From CAZPNX01 sp964518765 (GTDB lineage Bacteria > Edwardsbacteria > AC1 > EtOH8): a stretch of 64,000 nucleotides of DNA. The stretch spans positions 1 to 64,000 of the forward strand of contig CAZFJC010000005.1 in assembly GCA_964518765.1 (NCBI GenBank), given 5' to 3'. The position numbers and the translations under genes were made by a program. The notes under the pieces are model-generated. The model did not search any database and was not told the origin of the DNA. It was given only the letters and a program-made list of their open reading frames with translations. Below are positions 1 through 8,252 of the stretch, piece after piece; the stretch's first letter is position 1; each line of letters opens with the position of its first letter.

Positions 1-111
1 GTCCAGCGGCCTAGGTGTAACACTCAGACTGGCACTAATAACGGGGGCAGATCAGGACCTGTTCAGGAAGCAACGGAATTGTCCCGCAACACAATGCAAA
101 GGAGGATCACC

Positions 112-824
112 ATGCCGGGGCTCAAAGGTTCGGTTATTGCGGCCTTCGCCTGCCTGGCACTGGCCGCCACGGCTGGAAGAGGGCACAACTGCCTGCACTT
201 CGATGGCAGCAACGACTACATCCGGTGCCGCACAACGAGTCGCTGGTCCTGACCGACCGGACGACCTTCGAGACCTGGATCAAAGTCGGCTCCTTCGGTT
301 CAGGGCCCAAGTTCATCTGCACCTGCTCCGCGTATTACGGCAATCCCGGTGGCTACAAGTTCGGGATGTGAGGGTCGACCATGAGGCTCCTGTGGGGGAA
401 CACCGACACCACCTACTTCGACGTGGTCTCCGCCTCGAGCCTGGTGGCCAGCGCCTGGACCCACGTGGCGGTGACCTACGAGGGCAGCGCCGTCAAATGA
501 TACATAAACGGAAATCTCTACCGCACCGCGACGGTCATGCCCCGAACGCTCACCGTGACCTCGGATTCCCTGCTTTTCGGCAAGCTGAACGAGCCCGGAT
601 ACAGCTATGCCTTCTGCGGATATCTGGACCGGTTCCGGATCTGGAACTGCGTCCGCACCCAGCAGGAGATCCAGGAGAACAGGTTGCGGATTGCTTCGCC
701 GTCGGAACTGCAATGTCCGCCTCGCAATTACGCCCCCCCGTGCCTGCCCCGAGCCCAGTCGTGGGGTCATCGCGAGACCGGCCCCATGCTGCTCAAGGGA
801 AGGGTATTCAGGGACTTGCCCTGA
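112..824 (+). pseudogene. Decayed secreted LamG/concanavalin-like domain protein
   Basis: The ATG at 112 follows a very good ribosome site (AAAGGAGG) and opens a signal-peptide-like stretch (MPGLKGSVIAAFACLALAA). A LamG-type jelly-roll domain follows: FDGSNDYI, FETWIKVGSFG, AWTHVAVTYEG, YINGNLYR and GYLDRFRIWN are all recognisable. The reading frame is broken by a one-base loss near 223-225. Two in-frame TGA codons follow at 369-371 and 498-500, and the frame closes with TGA at 824. LamG domains bind sugars or proteins in exported or surface proteins. Decay is the simplest reading. An assembly error explains the frameshift less easily because the two TGA codons are independent of it. Confidence 0.75.
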
Positions 825-972
825 GCTTGTCGGTGGGTTAATCCCCTTTATCCGGCGCGGATCGGATCGGCTCCACCGGATCGGCGGGCTCGGGCCAGAG
901 TTTAAACGCCTTGGCCAGGTCATTGAACATGGCGGGCTTTTTCCAATATGGATCCTCCGGTTTCCCGCCGCC

Positions 973-1164
973 TCACTCCTCCTCCTCCTCCCCTTCGTAA
1001 AGGCAATACCTGACGCCCTCCACGAACTTCTGGAACAGGCAGTCCCTGGAGTCGCAGCAGACGTAGCGGAAATGCCCGCCCTTGACCTCCATCCGGTGCT
1101 TCAGGCGGCACACCGCCTCGCCGGCCTTCGTTCTGGCGATCGGTTTCCCTCTGTTATCCTTCAT
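973..1164 (-). CDS. Small cysteine-containing hypothetical protein
   Basis: This 63-residue protein begins MKDNRGKPIARTKAGEAVC and contains Cys at VCRLKH, YVCCDSRDCLF and VRYCLY, then ends in five Glu residues. I do not recognise a family. The Cys spacing could bind a metal but no standard zinc motif is clear. It lies 29 bases downstream of the Sm-like gene on the same strand and is probably cotranscribed with it. Reading through its TGA stop (973-975) continues in frame for 44 codons, to a TAA at 838-840, with protein-like sequence (PEDPYWKKPAMFNDLAKAF), so the annotated C-terminus may be premature. Initiation signals are weak. Confidence 0.45.
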   Translation of the reverse strand: MKDNRGKPIARTKAGEAVCRLKHRMEVKGGHFRYVCCDSRDCLFQKFVEGVRYCLYEGEEEEE

Positions 1165-1193
1165 GATGCCGGCTTGCGGATTGTCGGTCAGCG

Positions 1194-1481
1194 TCAGTCG
1201 TCGAATTCATGATCCAAGCCGTATTGCGAAGCTTGTGTCGAGCCTTGCCGAGGCGCCTGTGCCGAGCCTTGTCGAGGCGCCTGTGCCGAGCCTTGTCGAG
1301 GCGCCGGGCCCAGCGGCTCCACCAGGGCTATGGCCTGGCGGTAGATGGTGACCTTGTTCAGGGGCTCTGGGCTGTCGGCCGTGCTCACCAGTATCTTCTG
1401 GTCGTCGCTGGCCAGCACCCGGCCCTCGACCTCGCGGCCGGTGGTCAAAACGAAATGGTACTGCTGGTTGTTATTTAGCAT
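1194..1481 (-). CDS. Divergent Sm/Hfq-like small protein with repeat-encoded tail
   Basis: Residues 1-55 of this 95-residue protein resemble the Sm fold of Hfq. YHFVLTTGREVEGRVLASDD matches the Sm1 pattern (strand, Gly, hydrophobic, acidic turn), and VTIYRQAIALVEP matches the Sm2 pattern seen as YKHAISTVVP in Hfq. Hfq is an RNA chaperone that works as a hexamer with small RNAs. Here the key Lys-His of Sm2 is Arg-Gln, so RNA-binding behaviour may differ. The start is fixed by a good AAGGAG seven bases upstream. Residues after 56 are three copies of an APRQGSAQ-type octapeptide encoded by a 24-base tandem repeat, then an acidic end. The Sm assignment is by eye and moderate; it could be another small SH3-like barrel. 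Confidence 0.55.
   Translation of the reverse strand: MLNNNQQYHFVLTTGREVEGRVLASDDQKILVSTADSPEPLNKVTIYRQAIALVEPLGPAPRQGSAQAPRQGSAQAPRQGSTQASQYGLDHEFDD
1239..1306. repeat. 24-base tandem repeat inside the Sm-like gene
   Basis: About 2.8 copies of a 24-base unit beginning CGAGCCTTGTCGAGGCGCCT sit head to tail, with a single C/T difference in the first copy. The core (GAGCTTGTCG or GAGCCTTGTCG type) resembles the short sequence at 816-830 (CCCTGAGCTTGTCGG), so this looks like a small dispersed repeat that expanded within the 3' part of a gene. Length is a multiple of three, so the frame stays open. Confidence 0.8.
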
Positions 1482-1545
1482 GTAGGACTCCTTGGGCCGG
1501 ACCGGGCCTGCAGGCCCGCTCCGGCCGATTTGAGGTTGATCCGGG

Positions 1546-1689
1546 TTACTTCGGCGGGGGCGGCGGATCGATGTCGTCGGTGGCGGTGGTTCCGTTGCCG
1601 TTGGGAACCATGGCGGCGTAACTGATGGTCGTTGACATGATGGAGAAGATCATCGGAGCCGCGATCAGGGTCACTAAGAATTTCTTTAT
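1546..1689 (-). CDS. Candidate exported 47-residue peptide, possible ATA start
   Basis: The open frame encodes KKFLVTLIAAPMIFSIMSTT, then ISYAAMVPNGNGTTATDD and a Pro-rich end with five consecutive prolines. It has the layout of a signal peptide: Lys pair, about 18 hydrophobic residues, then an AxA-like site. AAAGGA lies six bases upstream of an ATA codon. No ATG, GTG or TTG precedes that point, because an in-frame TAA lies six codons upstream. Either ATA is used as a rare start, or the peptide starts at the GTG six codons in and loses its Lys pair, or there is a point mutation. No family is recognised. Its position just upstream of the Sm-like gene suggests one transcript. Confidence 0.4.
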   Translation of the reverse strand: MKKFLVTLIAAPMIFSIMSTTISYAAMVPNGNGTTATDDIDPPPPPK

Positions 1690-1847
1690 GGCTTTTCCTT
1701 TTGTTTATTGATCAATTCTAGTAAAGCAGACCTCGTGCCAGATTAGTGCCATTTTTGAATGACACTTTTCATCCTTTTGCATATTAATTAGTTAGCGTGA
1801 GAAAAATATTAAAGTTGTCTTTTATTAGTGAGGGGGAAAATATAAAA

Positions 1848-1866
1848 AGGGCCCAAATTGGGCCCT
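1848..1866 (-). terminator. Rho-independent terminator after the hybrid kinase gene
   Basis: A perfect 8-base-pair stem (AGGGCCCA / TGGGCCCT) with a three-base loop is followed on the minus strand by TTTTTATATTTT. It lies about 170 bases beyond the stop of the hybrid kinase gene and is oriented to end that transcript. Confidence 0.75.
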
Positions 1867-1924
1867 AATGTCGTTTATTGTCGCTTGGTGTTTTCTAACT
1901 ACTTGTCATTCCATGCTATGTGAG

Positions 1925-1961
1925 GCGACATGTCAAATGTCGCTAATGTCGTTCATGTCGC
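1925..1961. repeat. ATGTCGC inverted/direct repeat cluster
   Basis: GCGACAT at 1925-1931 pairs with ATGTCGC at 1937-1943 across a five-base loop, and a second ATGTCGC follows at 1955-1961. More ATGTCG or TTGTCG copies lie at about 1868-1885 and 1946-1951. No gene covers 1690-2034, so this A+T-rich stretch may be a regulatory or structural site. Function unknown. Confidence 0.5.
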
Positions 1962-2034
1962 CAAACGTGCGTCTTTTGCTGACTAACAATTTTCCATATA
2001 TGGAGTTAGGCCGGACTAGGCCGGCCTTATAATT

Positions 2035-5000
2035 CTACGACATCGCCTCGTTAATCACCGACAACAGATCGGCCACTTTAAACGGTTTCTGCACGAATCC
2101 CTTGATACCTAGCTTGAGCACCTCCCTGGCTTCGCCGTCCTCGGAGAAGCCCGATGACAGAACGGCCCTCACGTCAGGGTCGATCTTCTTCATCTCCAGA
2201 TATGCCTCGCGGCCGCTCATCCGGGGCATGATCATGTCCAGGATCACCAGGTCGATCTCCTTGTGCCGGGCCTGGTATACCCGCACCGCCTCCTCCCCGT
2301 CGTTGGCCGTCAGGACCTCGCAGCCCCGGCCCTGGAGTATCTGCTTGGTCATCCCCCGCACGATCTCCTCGTCGTCCACCACCAGTATCAGCTTGCCCGC
2401 CTGCCCGCCCGGCGTCATTTCCTTTTCCACCTTTATGGCCTTTTCCGCTTTTTCATTCCGTGTGTAGACAGGCAGGTATATCTTCATGGTGGTCCCGTGG
2501 CCGGGCTCGCTGTAGCACTCGATGGAGCCCCCGTGGCTCTTGACCGCGCCGTAGGCCGAGGCCAGGCCCAGCCCGGTGCCCTTGCCCGGCTCCTTGGTGG
2601 TGAAGAAGGGCTCGAATATCCTGGCCTGGGCATCGGGGCTGATGCCGCAGCCGGTGTCGGTCACCTCAATCTTTATGTACCGGCCCGGCGTGATCTTGTA
2701 CCGGTGGCGATCGATGTACTCCTTGTCCAGGTCCGTCAACTCGGTGGAGAAGATCAGCCTGCCGCCGTCGGGCATGGCGTCGCGCGAGTTGAGCCCCAGG
2801 TTCAGCAGGGCGTTCTCCAGCTGGCTTTGGTCCCCCAGGACCGTGGAGGGCGACGCCTTCAAATGCTGTTCCAGCGAGATCCTGCGGTCGATGGTGTTGG
2901 CCAGTATCCCGACCGTCTCCCCGATGATGAGATGGATGTCCAGTTGCTCCCTCTTCATCCCCCCTTTGCGGGAAAAGGTCAGGAGCTGTTTGGTGAGTTT
3001 GGCGGCGTGCTCGGCACCGGAGATGATCTGCTCGGCCATTTTGGCCAGCTCCGGCCTGTCCGCCAGCTTGCCGAAGAGTATCTCGGCGTTGCCCAGGATG
3101 CCGGCCAGCATGTTGTTGAAGTCGTGGGCCACCCCCCCGGCCAGCTGTCCGACGGCCTCCATCTTCTGTGACTGGCGGAGCTCGTCCTCCATTTGGGCCC
3201 TCTCGGCCTCGACCCTCTTCTGCCGGCTGATGTCCTCCACCGTCCCCTCATAGAACAGCGCCTTCCCCAGCGGGTCCCTGACCACCCGGGCGTTCTCCCG
3301 GACCCAGAGCGTCGTGCCGTCCTTCCTGGTCCACTTGGCCTCGAGGCCGATGACTTGGTCGCCCTTAGCCAACAGCTTCTCGAACTCCGCCCGGTCGTAG
3401 CCGTTCTGGTATCCGTTGTTCTTCGGGCTGCTGCGGGAGAATTCCTCGAAAGAGGCGTATCCCAGCATCCTCACCAGGGCCGGATTGGCCATTAGTATCC
3501 GGCCGTCCGGCGTGATGCGGTAGATGCCCACGAAGGTGTTCTCGAAGAAGGTGTGGAACCTCTCCTCGCTGTCCCGCAGGGTCTCCTCGGACCGCTTGAG
3601 CTCGGTTATATCCCGGGCCAGCGATTGCACCGAGGCCACGGTGTCGTCCGTGGTGAATTCCGGGACGAACTTGGTGTTGAATATCCGCTTCCCGGCTGGG
3701 GTCTCGAAGGCGTCCTCCACGTCTATCGTTCTTCCCGTCTCGAATACCTCCCTGATGCATCCCTCCCACTTCCGGGCCTCGGCTTCGGGAACGCCTGTTT
3801 CGGCGATGGATTTCCCGATGTATTCTTCTGGCGAAAGGCGGCCGGCATTGGCCGCCGCCGGGTTGACGTAAAGGTAGCGGCACTGGCGGTCGAACCGGGC
3901 GATCAGGTCCGGCGAGTTGTCCGCCAGAGTCCGGTATTTATTCTCAGAGCTGCGCAGCGTCTCCTCGGCCCGTTTGCGGTCGGTGATGTCGCGTATGTTG
4001 CACTGTATCACTTTGCGGTCACCTACCGTATAGACGCTGCTGATGAACTCGACGTCCCTGGTGCGGCCGTCCTTGGTCTGCAGGGGGAGGTCCTCGTACC
4101 GGATGTATCCTTTTTCCTGGAGCTCGATGAAGTTGTTGCGGCAGGAGGCGATGTCGCCGAACGAGCCTATCTGCCACAGTTCCTTGCCTATCAATTCCTC
4201 CCGGGGATAACCCAGCAGTTCTTCTATGAAGGGATTGGCGTCCTCGATCTTCCCGGTTTCGGCGTCGACGATCAGGATGCCGTCCTTGGCCGCCTCGAAC
4301 AGGCGCCGGTAGCTGACTTCGGAAGCTTTCAGGCGATCCTCTGCCCGCTTGCGCTCGGTGATGTCCGTCCCCAGCCCGAAGAAGTATTCCACCTTTCCCC
4401 GAGTGTCGTTTATCGGCGTTCCGTACCACTCCACCCACAGCTGCCGGCCGTCCTTGGATATTATCCGGTTGACGTTGACGGTCGTTTTGCCTTTGTCTAC
4501 GATCTCCTGGAATACTGCCCCCAGCGGTCCCCGGTCCTCCGGCGGCACAAAGGCCTCCAGGTAATTCCGGCCCTTGACCTCGTCCTCGGAGCAGCCCAGG
4601 GCGGCCAGCATGGCCGGGTTCATCATGATGACCTTGAATTCCGGCGTCATGGCCACGAAGTAGGCGCTGGTATGCCGGAGCAAGGCCGATGAGAACTGCG
4701 TCTCCCGCTGCAGCTTTTCCTGACTGGCCACCAGTTCCTCCAGCTGCACCCTCAATTCCTCCTCGGCCGCCCTGATCTCCTCCTCCGAGGCCTGCAGCTC
4801 CTCGTTGGCCGCCGTCAGCACGGCGTTCTTTTCCTCCAGTTCCTTCATTGCCTCGGCCCTGGCCCTGGCGTTGCGCAGGAAGGCGATGCCGTAGCCGATG
4901 TCCCCGGCCAGCTCCTCCAGCATCCCGACCTCGGCGTCGGAGAAGGCGTCGGGTCTGTCGGCGTAGATGTTGAGGGCCCCATAGACCGTGGCCCCGTAGG

Positions 5001-6765
5001 CCAGCGGCAGGGCGATGGACGAATGGAAGCCGTGGGCCAAGGCCCGCTCCCGCCACGGCCCGTAGCCCGGGTTGGAGGCGGTGTCGCGGTTGAGGCAGGT
5101 CTTGCCGGTGCGGATGGCGGTCCCGGTCGGCCCCCGGCCGTGCTCGCTGTCGTCCCAGGTGACCTTGAGGGACTTAAGGTAGCCGCTCTCGCGGCCGTTG
5201 TAGGCCATGGGCTTGACCGTTTTCTCCGGGCCCTGCCCGGCGTACCCCACCCAGACGAACGGGTAGCCGGCCTCCTCCACCACGATTCGGCATATCTGGT
5301 CCAGGAGGCGGTCCTCCTGGACGGCCCTTATAAGGGTCTGGTTGCATTTCCTTATGGCCGCCAGCTCCCGGTTCAGCTTCTTGAGCTCGGCCTCGTACCG
5401 TTTCCGCTCGGTGATGTCCCGGATGATGCCCTGATAGTACGTAGCGCCGTTGATGGCCATCGGCCGGAGGCTCACCTCCACTGGGAACTCCTCGCCGTTC
5501 TTCCGTTGCTGTACGGTCTCGAACAACGCGCCGCCCGACTCCCTGGCCCCCAATATCTGGCCGTCCAGCTTTTCCCTCTCCGCGGCGATGCGCAGTTCCC
5601 TTGTCTTCTTGCCGATCAGCTCCCCGGGGGAATACCCGTAGGCCTGCAGGGCCCGGTCGTTGGCCTCTACGATGGTGCTGTCCTCCCTCACCAGCAGCAC
5701 CATGTCATTGGCGTATCTGGAGAGGTGTTTATAATGCTCGGACAGCGCCAGCCTCTCCTCCTGCAGGCGGCTCAGCTCCCGGAAATGCTCCTGCTGCCGG
5801 CGGTTCCATGCGGCCATGATCCCGGTGTGGCCCGCTCCCAGCGTGAAAAGCCCTAGCAGGGCTATCAGCCAGGCCCGGAACCTGAGCCTGGCGAAAAGCT
5901 CCTCCTCGTCCACCTTGGAGACCATGAACCAGGGCGTTCCCGGAACCGGCCGTACGTCGGCCAGAACCCTCTCTCCGCGGTAATCCGTCCCGGAGACAAT
6001 GCCGGTCCGCCCCAGGGCGGCCCGGGCCGCCGGCAGCAGGGTGTCGGATAGCGGAAGCCATAGCCTGAGGGCCGTGCCCTTTCTGTGCCGCAGCTCGTTG
6101 AGGAACACCAGGCTGTCGCCCTGCCGCTCAACCAGTAGGTTTTCAGCGCTGGCGCTGGGCAGCGGCCACGCCTGGATCAGGGGAAACAGGTAGACCTGCG
6201 GATCTATGCGCCATACCATCAGGGCGATGGGCGGTTTCGCGTTCTCGGCGACTGGGGCCATCATGTCGATGTGCATCTTTCCGCAGAAGGGACAGAAATG
6301 CAGGTCGCTCATCTCCGGCCGGCCCGAGGCCATGACCCGCTGGGCCAGGCTGTCCGCTTTTTCGCAGAGAGAGTCGTGCCCCGGAGACAGGGAGATCAGG
6401 GTACGGCCGTCCCTGCCGACCACCATGACGTCGGCGTACCGATGGGCCAGGCGGATGGCCTCCAGCCTTTTGCTGATGTCCCTTTTCAGCCGGCCGTTGC
6501 CCGGCTCCCGGAGAAGGGTGCTTATCGCCTGGTGGAAGAACGGGCTTTCGACCATGGCGGTGGCGTCGCCCAGCCGGTCCTGGCGCCAGTTGACGATCTG
6601 TCCCGCCTTGAATTCCGCGATCCTGGAAAGCTTGGCGCTCTCCTCCCGCTTTATCTGCCGGGCCTGCTGGAGGTAGAAAAAAAGGCACCCGGCCGCTATC
6701 GCCGCCGTCGACAGGGCGAAGATCAGTGCCGGGCTCCGCGGGATCTTCGGTAAAATGGATTTCAT
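2035..6765 (-). CDS. Multi-PAS/GAF hybrid sensor histidine kinase with receiver
   Basis: This 1576-residue membrane sensor autophosphorylates a His and passes phosphate to its own receiver. Layout: membrane helix 12-32; extracytoplasmic sensor region to about 297 containing HFCPFCGKMH; second helix about 298-320; PAS 340-455; GAF 485-630; Glu-rich coiled coil 635-687; four more PAS/PAC units to 1182; HisKA with His1214 in GGVAHDFNN; HATPase 1310-1435 with DTGCG and GKGTGLGLA; receiver 1459-1575 with Asp1510. The ATG at 6765 has AAGGA upstream, so the 25 extra codons of the open frame are probably not used. No DNA-binding output is present, so phosphate may be handed to the single-domain receivers upstream. 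The CPFC pair could bind metal or sense redox state; that is inference. Confidence 0.93.
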   Translation of the reverse strand: MKSILPKIPRSPALIFALSTAAIAAGCLFFYLQQARQIKREESAKLSRIAEFKAGQIVNWRQDRLGDATAMVESPFFHQAISTLLREPGNGRLKRDISKRLEAIRLAHRYADVMVVGRDGRTLISLSPGHDSLCEKADSLAQRVMASGRPEMSDLHFCPFCGKMHIDMMAPVAENAKPPIALMVWRIDPQVYLFPLIQAWPLPSASAENLLVERQGDSLVFLNELRHRKGTALRLWLPLSDTLLPAARAALGRTGIVSGTDYRGERVLADVRPVPGTPWFMVSKVDEEELFARLRFRAWLIALLGLFTLGAGHTGIMAAWNRRQQEHFRELSRLQEERLALSEHYKHLSRYANDMVLLVREDSTIVEANDRALQAYGYSPGELIGKKTRELRIAAEREKLDGQILGARESGGALFETVQQRKNGEEFPVEVSLRPMAINGATYYQGIIRDITERKRYEAELKKLNRELAAIRKCNQTLIRAVQEDRLLDQICRIVVEEAGYPFVWVGYAGQGPEKTVKPMAYNGRESGYLKSLKVTWDDSEHGRGPTGTAIRTGKTCLNRDTASNPGYGPWRERALAHGFHSSIALPLAYGATVYGALNIYADRPDAFSDAEVGMLEELAGDIGYGIAFLRNARARAEAMKELEEKNAVLTAANEELQASEEEIRAAEEELRVQLEELVASQEKLQRETQFSSALLRHTSAYFVAMTPEFKVIMMNPAMLAALGCSEDEVKGRNYLEAFVPPEDRGPLGAVFQEIVDKGKTTVNVNRIISKDGRQLWVEWYGTPINDTRGKVEYFFGLGTDITERKRAEDRLKASEVSYRRLFEAAKDGILIVDAETGKIEDANPFIEELLGYPREELIGKELWQIGSFGDIASCRNNFIELQEKGYIRYEDLPLQTKDGRTRDVEFISSVYTVGDRKVIQCNIRDITDRKRAEETLRSSENKYRTLADNSPDLIARFDRQCRYLYVNPAAANAGRLSPEEYIGKSIAETGVPEAEARKWEGCIREVFETGRTIDVEDAFETPAGKRIFNTKFVPEFTTDDTVASVQSLARDITELKRSEETLRDSEERFHTFFENTFVGIYRITPDGRILMANPALVRMLGYASFEEFSRSSPKNNGYQNGYDRAEFEKLLAKGDQVIGLEAKWTRKDGTTLWVRENARVVRDPLGKALFYEGTVEDISRQKRVEAERAQMEDELRQSQKMEAVGQLAGGVAHDFNNMLAGILGNAEILFGKLADRPELAKMAEQIISGAEHAAKLTKQLLTFSRKGGMKREQLDIHLIIGETVGILANTIDRRISLEQHLKASPSTVLGDQSQLENALLNLGLNSRDAMPDGGRLIFSTELTDLDKEYIDRHRYKITPGRYIKIEVTDTGCGISPDAQARIFEPFFTTKEPGKGTGLGLASAYGAVKSHGGSIECYSEPGHGTTMKIYLPVYTRNEKAEKAIKVEKEMTPGGQAGKLILVVDDEEIVRGMTKQILQGRGCEVLTANDGEEAVRVYQARHKEIDLVILDMIMPRMSGREAYLEMKKIDPDVRAVLSSGFSEDGEAREVLKLGIKGFVQKPFKVADLLSVINEAMS

Positions 6766-6886
6766 ATGCTTTCCTTGCCTGGAGATTTGTGCCGATCCGG
6801 ACCTCTTTTTGAATATAACAGATAGAGCCGGCAAATGCAATAGCGGCGGCAGGCCGGCTGCTTAGCGTCGCCCGCCGGTCGTCGAG

Positions 6887-6933
6887 CGTTCATCTCGATA
6901 CACCCCGGTTTGCCCCGGGGCACTCGATGAACG
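6887..6933. repeat. Intergenic palindromic hairpin
   Basis: CGTTCATCTCGA (6887-6898) pairs with TCGATGAACG (6924-6933) with one bulge, enclosing a second CCCCGG/CCGGGG stem. It sits between the stop of the tandem receiver gene and the start of the hybrid kinase gene. It may be a REP-type element or an mRNA 3' stabiliser. No U-tract follows, so it is not a classical terminator. Confidence 0.55.
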
Positions 6934-6956
6934 ACAGGTCCGAGCGGCCTACGCCC

Positions 6957-7805
6957 TCACTCCGACGCCAGCCGCCGAACGATCTCATGCTTTCTAAGGT
7001 TCGCCCTCACCCGGGCCAGCAGCTCCAGCGAGCTTATGGGCTTGACCAGGTAGTCATCGGCCCCCATCTGCAGGCCCTTGACCTTGGTCCTCAGGTCGTC
7101 CAGCGCCGAGACGATGATGACCGGCACGCTGACAGTGGCCGGGTTTTCCCGCACTTTAGCCAGGAATTCCAGGCCCTCCATCCCGGGCAGCATAAGGTCC
7201 AGGACTATCAGGTCCGGCGTTTCCTCGGCCAGGAAGCGGAGCCCTGTCTCGGCGTCCCCGGCGTCGATCGTCTGGTAGTTGCCGGCCCCAAGGACGTTCT
7301 CGCAAATGCGGACGATGCGCTCGTCGTCCTCCACCACCAGCACCAGGGGGCTGGACCTCCTCGCCCGTCTCCCGGTTTTCTCCGGGCATTCCGCTTCTTT
7401 TTTAGCCAACCTGTCCTGCAGCTCCTTGAGCCGGGCCAGGGAGCGGACCCTTACCAGCATCTCGTCCAGGTTGAACGGTTTGGCCAGGAAGTCGTCGGCC
7501 CCGGCCTCCAGCCCCCTTACCCGGTCCTCGATGCTGCCCAGCCCGGTCACCATTATGATCTGGATATCAGCGGTCGCCAGATTTGCCTTGAGACGTTCCG
7601 TGACCTGGAAACCGTTCAGCTCGGGCATGTCCACGTCCAGCAGGATAACGTCCGGCTTGAAGGCCTCGACCTGGGCCAGGGCCAGCGCCCCGTCGGCCGC
7701 CGTGTCCACCCGGTAGCCCTCCTCGGATAGGGCAGCCTCCATGATGTTCCTTATGATAGGCTCGTCGTCGGCTATCAGCACCCTGGCTTTGATCTCTTTT
7801 TCCAT
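6957..7805 (-). CDS. Tandem receiver (REC-REC) response regulator without output domain
   Basis: Two complete CheY-like receivers fill the 282 residues. The first (8-125) has the acidic pocket ADDE, phospho-acceptor Asp57 in LLDVDMPE and Lys109 in LAKPF. The second (153-272) has VEDDE, Asp203 in VLDLMLPG and Lys in LVKPI. A basic, charged linker (ECPEKTGRRARR) joins them. There is no DNA-binding or enzymatic domain, so it should act through protein contacts or as a phosphorelay intermediate. It is the last gene of the regulator operon, 39 bases after the preceding receiver gene. Confidence 0.92.
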   Translation of the reverse strand: MEKEIKARVLIADDEPIIRNIMEAALSEEGYRVDTAADGALALAQVEAFKPDVILLDVDMPELNGFQVTERLKANLATADIQIIMVTGLGSIEDRVRGLEAGADDFLAKPFNLDEMLVRVRSLARLKELQDRLAKKEAECPEKTGRRARRSSPLVLVVEDDERIVRICENVLGAGNYQTIDAGDAETGLRFLAEETPDLIVLDLMLPGMEGLEFLAKVRENPATVSVPVIIVSALDDLRTKVKGLQMGADDYLVKPISSLELLARVRANLRKHEIVRRLASE

Positions 7806-7844
7806 GGCTGGTTCCTTCAGTCCGCATTTGCAGTCTTCGGCCGT

Positions 7845-8252
7845 TCAGGCCGCCCGGTGCGACCGCTCCAGACATCCCATCACCGCCCGGTGAACCCGAG
7901 CCCCGCTGACCGGCTTAAGGAGGAATGCGTCGGCCCCGGCCCGCAGCGCCCAGTCGCGGTACTCGGCCGAGCCGCTCATCACCAGAACCGGGATCTCCCG
8001 GTTGCGCCAGTCGCTCTTGATGGCCTGCAGCGCCTCCATCCCGTCCATGCCGGCCATGACCGCGTCCATGACTACGGCGTCGGGCCTCATCCGGCCCAGG
8101 ACCTCAAGGGCCTCGCTTCCGTCCTGGGCCAGGTGGACGATGCAGCCCTTTTCCGCCAGCACCTGGCGCACAGCCGCCGCCAGCTCCAGGTCGTCTTCGA
8201 CCAGAAGCAGTGTCACCGGCCAGCGCTTGGCCTTTGATTCAACTGGTTCCAT
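7845..8252 (-). CDS. Single-domain response regulator (CheY-like)
   Basis: This 135-residue receiver has LVEDD, phospho-acceptor Asp63 in VVMDAVMAGMDG, a Ser switch residue in VMSGSA and Lys in LLKPVSG. The ATG at 8252 lies 14 bases inside the end of the preceding PAS gene, which implies translational coupling. A longer open frame to 8327 exists, but its first 25 codons look like non-coding Arg/Thr-rich sequence. No output domain is present; it probably takes phosphate from a kinase encoded nearby. Confidence 0.88.
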   Translation of the reverse strand: MEPVESKAKRWPVTLLLVEDDLELAAAVRQVLAEKGCIVHLAQDGSEALEVLGRMRPDAVVMDAVMAGMDGMEALQAIKSDWRNREIPVLVMSGSAEYRDWALRAGADAFLLKPVSGARVHRAVMGCLERSHRAA

